The notes under the pieces: generated by a model
The model's input: the letters and a program-made list of their open reading frames with translations, nothing else
What the model was told of the DNA's origin: nothing
The model's database searches: none
Source of the DNA: Saprospiraceae bacterium
Lineage (GTDB): Bacteria; Bacteroidota; Bacteroidia; Chitinophagales; Saprospiraceae
Length of the DNA: 5,425 nucleotides
Assembly: GCA_027031185.1 (NCBI GenBank)
Contig: JALVEF010000039.1
Coordinates: forward strand, 1 to 5,425
Direction of reading: 5' to 3'
In this document: in pieces, positions 1 to 5,425 of the stretch
How the letters are laid out: the number at the start of each line of letters is the position of its first letter
Numbering within the stretch: position 1 is the first letter of the stretch
Made by a program: the position numbers and the translations under genes

Positions 1-76
1 CTTGGCGTGCGTCCTGTGCGTCTTAATCCTTCTAAGCTGGACCTACGATTCTAACCGCACGACATGTTAATTGGTT

Positions 77-154
77 CATTTTCAGCCCCTTATCGTTTCC
101 GAAAATGGCCTTTTTTCTCGACCATACCCTATTTATGGTACGTGCTTCCACGTA
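77..154. repeat. Cluster of three short hairpins near the left edge
   Basis: Three inverted repeats lie close together. CATTTTC/GAAAATG (77-83 and 101-107) has a 17-base loop and, on the plus strand, is followed by a six-T run at 111-116. ACCATA/TATGGT (121-126 and 134-139) has a 7-base loop. TACGTG/CACGTA (139-144 and 149-154) has a CTTC loop on plus, GAAG on minus. The last two share base 139, so they abut. They would fall in the 5' leader of a transcript from the minus promoter candidates. The first could act as a weak plus-strand terminator, but its stem is AT-rich. Confidence 0.4.
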
Positions 155-177
155 TGTCGCGCTTTTGATTGATGTCA

Positions 178-206
178 CAAATATAGGGCATTTTTGGATA
201 CCCAAA
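178..206 (-). promoter_or_regulatory. Candidate divergent promoter 1 (minus strand)
   Basis: Read on the minus strand, 185-178 is TATATTTG, an exact TAnnTTTG -7 box. TTTG at 206-203 lies 17 bases upstream and can serve as the -33 element. Transcription would run toward the left edge, starting near 171. No start codon with a lasting open frame lies between there and position 1, so the transcript would have a leader of more than 170 bases or be non-coding. Confidence 0.4.
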
Positions 207-231
207 CCTATTTTTTCAAAAATTTTTTCAA
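203..231 (-). promoter_or_regulatory. Candidate divergent promoter 2 (minus strand)
   Basis: Read on the minus strand, 210-203 is TAGGTTTG, a second exact TAnnTTTG box, with TTG at 231-229 lying 18 bases upstream. It overlaps the -33 element of candidate promoter 1 and sits on A/T tracts containing a 10-bp direct repeat (ATTTTTTCAA at 210-219 and 222-231, 12 bases apart). AT-rich sequence can produce such matches by chance, so it is weaker than candidate 1. Confidence 0.3.
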
Positions 232-280
232 CTGTTTAGGGCCCCTGTTTTAGCGGAATAACGGCAGGTGCCCAAACAGT
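231..280. repeat. Large imperfect inverted repeat between the divergent promoter candidates
   Basis: The arms pair as ACTGTTT (231-237) with AAACAGT (274-280), then GGGC (239-242) with GCCC (270-273) after a single bulged A at 238, then CCTG (244-247) with CAGG (265-268) across a 1x1 mismatch (243/269). This gives 15 base pairs around a 17-base loop (248-264). It lies just outside the -33 of minus promoter candidate 2 and about 60 bases upstream of the plus -7 box. It could be an operator or a transcribed RNA structure. No T-tract follows closely enough on either strand for a classical terminator. Confidence 0.6.
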
Positions 281-341
281 CACCAAAATAGTACCCCGCC
301 AATACCGCCGTGCACAGCCGTACCCAATTCATCGTAAAATG

Positions 342-349
342 TAACTTTG
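342..349 (+). promoter_or_regulatory. Candidate Bacteroidota -7 box for tamB
   Basis: TAACTTTG is an exact match to TAnnTTTG, the -7 element recognised by the Bacteroidota primary sigma factor. Initiation would fall about 6-8 bases downstream, near 355-357, leaving a leader of roughly 100 bases before the tamB ATG. No TTG or TTTG -33 element is seen at the expected 17-23 base spacing (about 310-325), which lowers confidence. It is the only exact plus-strand match I found upstream of the gene. Confidence 0.5.
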
Positions 350-389
350 CATCGTCATATTAACCATAAGTTAAAGCCTGGCACGAAAA

Positions 390-416
390 GGAACTGTTTG
401 ACCGCCAAATCGTTCC
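390..416 (+). promoter_or_regulatory. Possible hairpin in the tamB 5' leader
   Basis: GGAAC (390-394) pairs with GTTCC (412-416), and inside it TTTG (397-400) pairs with CAAA (406-409) across a 2x2 internal loop, leaving a 5-base ACCGC loop. It sits 37 bases ahead of the tamB ATG and would be transcribed from the candidate promoter at 342-349. The bases directly before the ATG contain no A/G-rich Shine-Dalgarno sequence beyond a GGGG at 438-441, which is normal for Bacteroidota. Confidence 0.3.
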
Positions 417-453
417 CAATGTAAGTCCATGCACACCGGGGCAGCATCAGCAA

Positions 454-3400
454 ATGGCCAACGACCACACAGATAACACCCAAAGGCGTCCGACCCAAGC
501 CAAACACGTCCGCTATTTTATCAAGTGGCCCAGGCGGCTTGCCGTCTTCCTTATCTTGCTGCCGCTCGCCGCTTACATCGCCGTGGAGTCCCCGCCCGTC
601 CAAAACCGCATTCGCCAATGGGCACTGAACTATCTTCGCAGCGAGTTGCACACCCGCGTGGAAGCCTCCTCCTTCCGCTTTCATTTGTTTTCCGGCGCCG
701 TGCTCCATGACTTCTATCTCGAAGACCGCCGGGGAGACACGCTACTCTATGCCAGGCGCCTGCTCGTCCGGCTGGACAAGAGTTGGTTAACCCTGATTAA
801 CCACCACCTGGCCATCGCGCGCATAGACCTGGACAGCGCGGCCCTCTTGATCCGGCGGCCGCGGGACAGTATCACCACCAACGCCCAATTTGTCCTGGAC
901 TATTTCGCCACGCCCAATAAAAAGGACAAGCAGTTCAGACTGGCTATCAAGACGCTCCACTTGCGCGCCATCCGGTTTCAAAACCGCGACGACCGGAACG
1001 GTCGCAATCTGGATTCCTTTCTCCACGATGGCCACATCCGGGTGGACAGCCTGGACTTAAAGAACAAGCGCTATTATATCCGCGAAGTGACGCTGAACAG
1101 ACCGATGATCGCCCTCTTCCGGCGCGACACGGCCTTGTCTCCGCCACCGGCCCGGACACCGGACACGACGGCGCGATCTCCCCTGCTCCATATCGGCAAA
1201 TTGCAAATCCGCCACGGCTACTTCTCGCGCGATGACTACACGGACGGCCTGACCGCCGACACGGCACAGGCCAGGGTGGACTTTCGGCATTTGACCTTCC
1301 CGCACGTACAGGCGACCATCCGCCGGCTGCACTTTGACGGCACACACTGGCAAACGCGGCGGCTGGAGCTGTCGGTCCGCGAACAGAGCGGATTTGAATG
1401 GAAGAGTTTCACCGCTGACGCGGTGGCGGTGGGGCCGGAGGAGACGTCCCTGACCCGGCTCCGGATCCGGACGGGCGCGCACGCAGGCAGCCAAGGCAGC
1501 CGGTTGGCCTGTGACTTGCAGATGAAGTACGACAGCTGGAACAGCTTCCGGGACTTTGCACACAGCGTCTTTATCCGGGCGGCGCTGACAGACTGCCGCC
1601 TGGATCTCAACGACCTGTTTTATTTTGCACCCGGGCTGCGCCAAAACCGCTTTCTGGCCTTGCACCATGACAAGCCCGTGACCTTTTCCGGCAACTTCAC
1701 GGGCCGCATCAATGACCCGCGCATCCGCGACCTTCGCCTGCACTTTGCCGACAGCGACCTGGAAGCCAATATCAAAGTGGGCGACATCCTGGACCGGGCC
1801 CATACGTCCTTCAATGTCGCTGTCCGCAATGTGCGCACGTCGGTGCGCACATTGCGGACGCTCCTGCCCCACACCGCCCTGCCACGCAATCTGGACAAGC
1901 TGGGCACCATCCGTTTTGCCGGTTCATTGGACGGATTTACCAGCCAAATGGTGGCTTTTGGCGCACTGCAAACGGACATCGGACACGTACAGGCCGATAT
2001 GAAACTGGACCTGACCACCGGTTTCGAGCAAGCCCGCTATTCCGGCCAACTCAACGTCACCGACTTTGACCTGGCCACCTACTTCGACCAGACCAGGCTC
2101 GGCAAGATCACCTTTCGCGCCAACGTCAAAGAAGGCAGGGGCATCCACCTGAACTCGGCCAAGGCCTTATTGGATGCACAAATTGATAAGTTGGATTTCA
2201 ATAACTACACCTACCGCCACATCGTCCTCAACGGCAAACTCGAACGCAACCTGTTCAACGGCCTGCTGCAGAGTGACGACCCCAATTTCGACTTGAAATT
2301 CAACGGAAGCATTGACTTTACCGACACCATCGCCAAATACAACTTCAAGACCCAAATCCAAAAACTGGACTTGTACCGCCTGCACTGGTCCAAAAAGCCC
2401 CTCTACCTGGCCGGCCACATCCAAATGAACCTGCACGGCAGTGATCCCAAAAAATTGTCCGGCACGGTCATCAGTCCCCGGTTTGTATTCAACAACGGCA
2501 CCGAAGCTTACCGGCTCGACTCGGTCAGGATAGAGGCCCGCACGGACGGCCCCCTGCCCCACTTCCTCCGCATAGAATCCAAGCTGGTCAAAGGACAGTT
2601 GCAGGGCGAGTTCGATTTGGCCACCTTGCCGGCAGCCATCAAAAACGCCTTCATCCAAAACAGTCCGTCCTTCGCGCACAAGCTCCATTGGCAGCGTGAT
2701 ACCACAACGACCGTGGCACAGGTCTTTGACTTTCGCCTGACCGTACCCGACAGCCGCCACTTCACCAAGATCATCCGCTTGCCCCTGGACAGCCTGCAAG
2801 GCATCGGCATCAACGGGCACTTCAACAGCCGCGACTCCACCTTTGCCATCAGCGCCGCCCTGGACAAAATCGTGGCCGGATCCAAGGTCATCCGCAATAC
2901 CATCGCGGACGTCAATGGCAAGCCCGGCAAAATAAAACTGGACGCCTTCATCTTTGAAACCCAGCTCAATGACCGCCGAAGCCTGCCGCCCATCTCGCTC
3001 AAGCTCACTATGGGGGCCGACACCCTCAGCTTCCGCATCAAGTCCTCCAACATCAGCAACGTGCTCAAAAGCGTCCATTTCAACGGCGAAGTCCTGCCCT
3101 ATGATGACTACTTTGAGCTGCGTTTCAAGCCCTCCAAATTCAGGCTCGCAAAAGAAAACTGGCACATTGCCGAAGACAATTACCTGCGCGTGGGCAGGCA
3201 CACACTCGAAGCAAAAAACATCGTCTTCCACTCCGGCGACAAGCTATTCAAGCTGACCACACCGGACCCAAACAGTCTGGAACTGGACCTAAAAAACTTC
3301 GACTTGTCCTTTATCAACTCCCTGTACAACTACGAAAACCTGCAATACACCGGGCCGTTTCAGGCCGCCATCCGCTTCGGCGATGTGCGTGCCCGCCGGG

Positions 3401-5319
3401 ATCTGACCGTCTCGCTTACCGCCGATACCCTCTTTATCAACGGCCTCAGCTACGGCGCCATGGAATTTAGCGGCGACCTGGCCGATTTCCACAGCCCGGC
3501 CAATGTGCGACTGTCCATCGGCGCCGATGACATGTTGCGCGCGAAGGGATATGTGTACTTCTTCCCGAAGAGCCGCGTGTGGAGACGCCGCCGCATCCAG
3601 CCCAGGAGCATCCATCTGGACGGGCACTTGCGCCGCTTCCCGTTTCGCATCATGAAAGACATCATCCCCAACGGCATTTCGAATGTGCGCGGTGACTTTG
3701 ACGGCCGGATCACGATCAGCGGCCCCCTGACCGGTCCCGAATTTGACGGCCTGGCGCACATCAATCACGGCGAACTGACCGTGGACTATCTCAAGACACA
3801 TTACACCATAGACGATCAGGACGTGCGCATCACCACCACCCGCTTTGACGCCACCGGCGGCGTCATCAAGGACAAGTTCGGCCACACGGCCGTCATCGAG
3901 GGCGGGCTGTATCACCGGCGCTTTCACGACTTCGGCCTCAACGTCAAGATCCGCTCCGACCGCTTTCTCGTCCTCGACACCCACAAGGGCGACAATCCCC
4001 TGTACTACGGCACCGTGCTGGCCGAGGCAGAAGCCCAGTTTTCCGGCCCCATGGAGACACCCGTCCTGTACGTCCGGGGCAAGAGCCTGGAAAACACCGA
4101 ACTCAATCTGCTGTTCACGGAAGAGCACCAGGTAGAGCAGACTTCCTTCGTGCACTTTATCCGCTTTGACAAGCCGCAAGCGACCGGCACCGGACGGGAC
4201 GTCACGCCACGCGGGCTGGATATCCGCATGCAGTTTGAAGTCACCGAAGATGCGCTCATTCAGCTCATCTTTGACGAAGTGACCGGCGACATCATCCGCA
4301 GCCGCGGCACCGGGGACTTTACACTCAGCCTCAAACGGGACGGCGAATTTACCATGAACGGCCTGTACACCATCGGCGAAGGAGAATACCTCTTCACCCT
4401 GCTCAACCTCGTCAACAAGCCCTTCATCATCGAGCCGGGCAGCACCATCACCTGGACCGGCGAAGCCACCAAAGCCGAGCTGGATATCCGGGCCAAGTAT
4501 CGCGGGCTCAAAGCACCGGTCTATAACCTCATCCGGGAAGAACTCACCGCCGCCGACGCCGACAATGCCACCAAACGCCAAGCCAAACAAGTCCGCGATA
4601 TTGACTTGGGCCTCATCCTGACCGGGCCCATGCTGCATCCGCAAATCCAATTCTCCATCAGTATCAACAACCTGGTCGGCAACATCAAAAACTATGCATC
4701 CAACAAGCTGGCCCTGCTCAAAAACAACCCAAATGAACTCAACCGTCAGGTCTTCGGGCTCCTGGTCTTTGGCAACTTCCTGCCCCCCGGCAACAATCTC
4801 GGCTTTCAGCAGAGCGAGGCCGTGGTGAGCGGGATTTACAGCACGCTTTCCGAGATGCTGGCCACCCAACTGGCCTTGCATATCAACTCCTTTTTGGCCG
4901 AGGTCATCGGCACCAGCAAGATTTACTCCGGCACCGAGGTAGATGTCGGCATCAACTATTACCAAGACTTTCAGACGGCGGGCAATACACCGGGTGTCAT
5001 CCGCCCCGGCGCTTTCCGCTTCAATCTGAGAAATTCGTTCTTCAACAACCGCCTCGCCATTTATTTAGGCGGCAATGTAGGCCTGGAGCGCAATGCCGAG
5101 CTGCCCGCCGGCACCAATGATTTTTCCGGCGACATTCGCATCGAAGTGGAGCTGACCAAGAATCGCCGGTTTCATTTACAAGTGTACAACCGCTTTGAGC
5201 CGGATTACACCGGCACGCGCTACCGCCAAAAGAAGGGCATCGGTTTGAAGTACAACCGCGAGTTTGACTCTTTCGGCGAGCTATTCAAGGGGCTGCGCCG
5301 CCTGCTGAACGGGAAATAA
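454..5319 (+). CDS. tamB: TamB-family translocation/assembly module protein (AsmA-like, DUF490 C-terminal domain)
   Basis: Complete 1621-residue protein. Seen: a basic N-terminus, one hydrophobic anchor at about residues 28-44, then an AsmA/TamB-like start (V-Q-N-R-I near 49-53, 'LEDRRGDTLLYA' at 89-100). A long beta-rich periplasmic body follows, with three G-P-x-x-x-P turns (1090-1095, 1198-1203, 1391-1396). The DUF490-like domain spans about 1180-1611, with 'RQVFGLLVFGNFLP' near 1431-1444 and 'GIGLKYNREFDSFGELF' at 1595-1611. Known: TamB forms a lipid-binding beta groove from inner to outer membrane and pairs with TamA, or TamL in Bacteroidota. Oddities: a Pro/Thr-rich linker at about 229-243, an Arg cluster at 1041-1047, and a perfect 17-bp palindrome encoding residues 457-469. 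Start: the frame is open back to a TAA at 367-369, but ATG 454 is the first ATG, GTG or TTG in it. The family is sure; the substrate is unknown. Confidence 0.95.
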   Translation: MANDHTDNTQRRPTQAKHVRYFIKWPRRLAVFLILLPLAAYIAVESPPVQNRIRQWALNYLRSELHTRVEASSFRFHLFSGAVLHDFYLEDRRGDTLLYARRLLVRLDKSWLTLINHHLAIARIDLDSAALLIRRPRDSITTNAQFVLDYFATPNKKDKQFRLAIKTLHLRAIRFQNRDDRNGRNLDSFLHDGHIRVDSLDLKNKRYYIREVTLNRPMIALFRRDTALSPPPARTPDTTARSPLLHIGKLQIRHGYFSRDDYTDGLTADTAQARVDFRHLTFPHVQATIRRLHFDGTHWQTRRLELSVREQSGFEWKSFTADAVAVGPEETSLTRLRIRTGAHAGSQGSRLACDLQMKYDSWNSFRDFAHSVFIRAALTDCRLDLNDLFYFAPGLRQNRFLALHHDKPVTFSGNFTGRINDPRIRDLRLHFADSDLEANIKVGDILDRAHTSFNVAVRNVRTSVRTLRTLLPHTALPRNLDKLGTIRFAGSLDGFTSQMVAFGALQTDIGHVQADMKLDLTTGFEQARYSGQLNVTDFDLATYFDQTRLGKITFRANVKEGRGIHLNSAKALLDAQIDKLDFNNYTYRHIVLNGKLERNLFNGLLQSDDPNFDLKFNGSIDFTDTIAKYNFKTQIQKLDLYRLHWSKKPLYLAGHIQMNLHGSDPKKLSGTVISPRFVFNNGTEAYRLDSVRIEARTDGPLPHFLRIESKLVKGQLQGEFDLATLPAAIKNAFIQNSPSFAHKLHWQRDTTTTVAQVFDFRLTVPDSRHFTKIIRLPLDSLQGIGINGHFNSRDSTFAISAALDKIVAGSKVIRNTIADVNGKPGKIKLDAFIFETQLNDRRSLPPISLKLTMGADTLSFRIKSSNISNVLKSVHFNGEVLPYDDYFELRFKPSKFRLAKENWHIAEDNYLRVGRHTLEAKNIVFHSGDKLFKLTTPDPNSLELDLKNFDLSFINSLYNYENLQYTGPFQAAIRFGDVRARRDLTVSLTADTLFINGLSYGAMEFSGDLADFHSPANVRLSIGADDMLRAKGYVYFFPKSRVWRRRRIQPRSIHLDGHLRRFPFRIMKDIIPNGISNVRGDFDGRITISGPLTGPEFDGLAHINHGELTVDYLKTHYTIDDQDVRITTTRFDATGGVIKDKFGHTAVIEGGLYHRRFHDFGLNVKIRSDRFLVLDTHKGDNPLYYGTVLAEAEAQFSGPMETPVLYVRGKSLENTELNLLFTEEHQVEQTSFVHFIRFDKPQATGTGRDVTPRGLDIRMQFEVTEDALIQLIFDEVTGDIIRSRGTGDFTLSLKRDGEFTMNGLYTIGEGEYLFTLLNLVNKPFIIEPGSTITWTGEATKAELDIRAKYRGLKAPVYNLIREELTAADADNATKRQAKQVRDIDLGLILTGPMLHPQIQFSISINNLVGNIKNYASNKLALLKNNPNELNRQVFGLLVFGNFLPPGNNLGFQQSEAVVSGIYSTLSEMLATQLALHINSFLAEVIGTSKIYSGTEVDVGINYYQDFQTAGNTPGVIRPGAFRFNLRNSFFNNRLAIYLGGNVGLERNAELPAGTNDFSGDIRIEVELTKNRRFHLQVYNRFEPDYTGTRYRQKKGIGLKYNREFDSFGELFKGLRRLLNGK
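1822..1859. repeat. Perfect 17-bp inverted repeat within tamB
   Basis: The left arm (1822-1838, GTCCGCAATGTGCGCAC) and right arm (1843-1859, GTGCGCACATTGCGGAC) are exact reverse complements separated by GTCG. The element encodes tamB residues 457-469 in frame without disrupting the protein. The outermost flanking pair (1821/1860) could add a G-U pair in RNA. No T-tract follows on either strand, so it is not a standard terminator. Confidence 0.95.
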
Positions 5320-5339
5320 GTGAAAGGACAGTGGAAAGC

Positions 5340-5364
5340 AAAAAAATCGGGGCTTCAGCCCCGA
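5340..5364 (-). terminator. Rho-independent terminator for a convergent minus-strand transcript
   Basis: TCGGGGC (5347-5353) and GCCCCGA (5358-5364) form a perfect 7-bp GC-rich stem with a TTCA loop. On the minus strand the stem is followed immediately by seven T residues (complement of the A run at 5340-5346), the classical intrinsic terminator layout. On the plus strand the hairpin is followed by AAAGC with no T-tract, so it fits tamB termination poorly. It begins 21 bases after the tamB stop codon and implies a gene entering from the right edge. Confidence 0.7.
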
Positions 5365-5371
5365 AAGCAAA

Positions 5372-5397
5372 GCAGGCAAAGAAGAGCAGACAAAGAA
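5372..5397. repeat. Imperfect 14-base tandem repeat
   Basis: GCAGGCAAAGAA (5372-5383) recurs as GCAGACAAAGAA (5386-5397) with one mismatch and a 14-base period. It forms most of the purine-rich spacer between two hairpins that share the core GGCTTCAGCC. Confidence 0.7.
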
Positions 5398-5408
5398 ATC
5401 ATTGCCAG

Positions 5409-5420
5409 CGGCTTCAGCCG
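5409..5420. repeat. Second hairpin with the GGCTTCAGCC core, at the right edge
   Basis: CGGC (5409-5412) and GCCG (5417-5420) flank a TTCA loop. The 10-base core GGCTTCAGCC (5410-5419) is identical to that of the upstream hairpin (5351-5360). The pair plus spacer resembles a short interspersed palindromic (REP-like) unit, and the unit may continue beyond the window. Confidence 0.55.
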
Positions 5421-5425
5421 ACTTT

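Larger units (their letters stand above)
1..453. other. Intergenic region with no supported gene
   Basis: All three plus frames are closed early (stops at 24-26, 52-54 and 68-70). On the minus strand, reading to the left edge, stops occur in all three frames between about 32 and 53, and no ATG lies between the last stop and position 1. Any divergent gene must therefore start beyond the left edge. The stretch is AT-richer than tamB and dense in inverted repeats and TAnnTTTG-like boxes, so it reads as a regulatory region between divergent transcripts or as an untranslated leader. In many Bacteroidota tsaD lies next to tamB; nothing in this window shows whether that holds here. Confidence 0.75.

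Noticed and set aside
1..54. Possible 3' end of a plus-strand gene entering from the left (17 codons ending at TAA 52-54, reading LGVRPVRLNPSKLDLRF)
   Set aside because: An ending in aromatic F could suit an outer-membrane protein, but 17 codons are too few, codon third positions are unlike those of tamB, and a second plus frame is also open to 70. It cannot be supported without sequence to the left.
1..180. tmRNA or other known structured RNA on the minus strand (a GGGGCTGAAAATG stretch recalls the tmRNA 5' end)
   Set aside because: The conserved bases that should follow the tmRNA 5' end (a GGATTCGAC-like segment) are absent, and no tRNA-like domain or tag frame is visible in the window.
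429..476. Short upstream reading frame (ATG 429, 15 codons) overlapping the tamB start in another frame
   Set aside because: There is no ribosome-binding signal and no recognisable product. An ATG of this kind is expected by chance in a 100-base leader.
1620..2018. Antisense frame whose product contains a peptide almost identical to TamB residues 457-469
   Set aside because: The similarity is fully explained by the perfect palindrome at 1822-1859. There is no independent sign of a gene.
3289..4965. Open antisense frame of 558 codons opposite the 3' half of tamB
   Set aside because: Its codons are exactly complementary in register to the tamB codons, so it stays open simply because tamB avoids TTA, CTA and TCA codons here. 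The frame opposite 2167-3231 has the same cause. The translation shows no recognisable family, and tamB itself is a clear homologue.
5340..5364. Terminator for tamB on the plus strand
   Set aside because: The hairpin is strong, but the plus strand has A residues before it and no T-tract after it. The layout fits termination of minus-strand transcription instead.
5361..5425. Short minus-strand frame at the right edge with a signal-peptide-like MISLSALLCLLCF stretch
   Set aside because: It starts at an ATG at 5402 and runs only into the repeat hairpin, where it meets a stop. It consists of the tandem-repeat spacer read in reverse and is not a credible gene.

Overview
The window is dominated by one very large gene, a TamB-family (AsmA-like, DUF490 C-terminal domain) inner-membrane-anchored periplasmic protein of 1621 residues, on the + strand from 454 to 5319. 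Its architecture, its C-terminal signature (a G-x-G-L-x-Y-N-R-E-F-x-x-F-x-E-L-F pattern at residues 1595-1611), the lack of a Shine-Dalgarno sequence before the start and a TAnnTTTG -7 box upstream all point to a member of the Bacteroidota. The gene looks GC-rich and the upstream intergenic region is visibly AT-richer. I cannot name a genus.

Layout. Positions 1-453 hold no gene I can support. They contain three short hairpins (77-154), two candidate minus-strand promoters (178-206 and 203-231), a large imperfect inverted repeat (231-280), a candidate plus-strand -7 box (342-349) and a leader of about 100 bases ahead of tamB with its own possible hairpin (390-416). Positions 454-5319 are tamB. 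Positions 5320-5425 are non-coding: a perfect GC-rich hairpin whose T-tract lies on the minus strand, a 14-base imperfect tandem repeat, and a second hairpin with the same core and loop at the right edge. The minus-strand terminator suggests a convergent gene beyond the right edge. The minus-strand promoter candidates suggest a divergent transcript leaving by the left edge. Neither gene is visible here.

Function. TamB proteins bridge the inner and outer membranes and work with a BamA-like outer-membrane partner (TamA, or the lipoprotein form TamL in Bacteroidota) in outer-membrane homeostasis and in assembly or lipid transport. No partner gene is present, so tamB appears to be transcribed as a single gene in this window.

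The most unusual signal is a perfect 17-bp inverted repeat with a 4-base loop inside the tamB coding sequence (1822-1859). It makes the antisense strand encode almost the same peptide as the sense strand. I see no clear evidence of a wholly new multi-gene system; the items worth checking are structural DNA or RNA elements.
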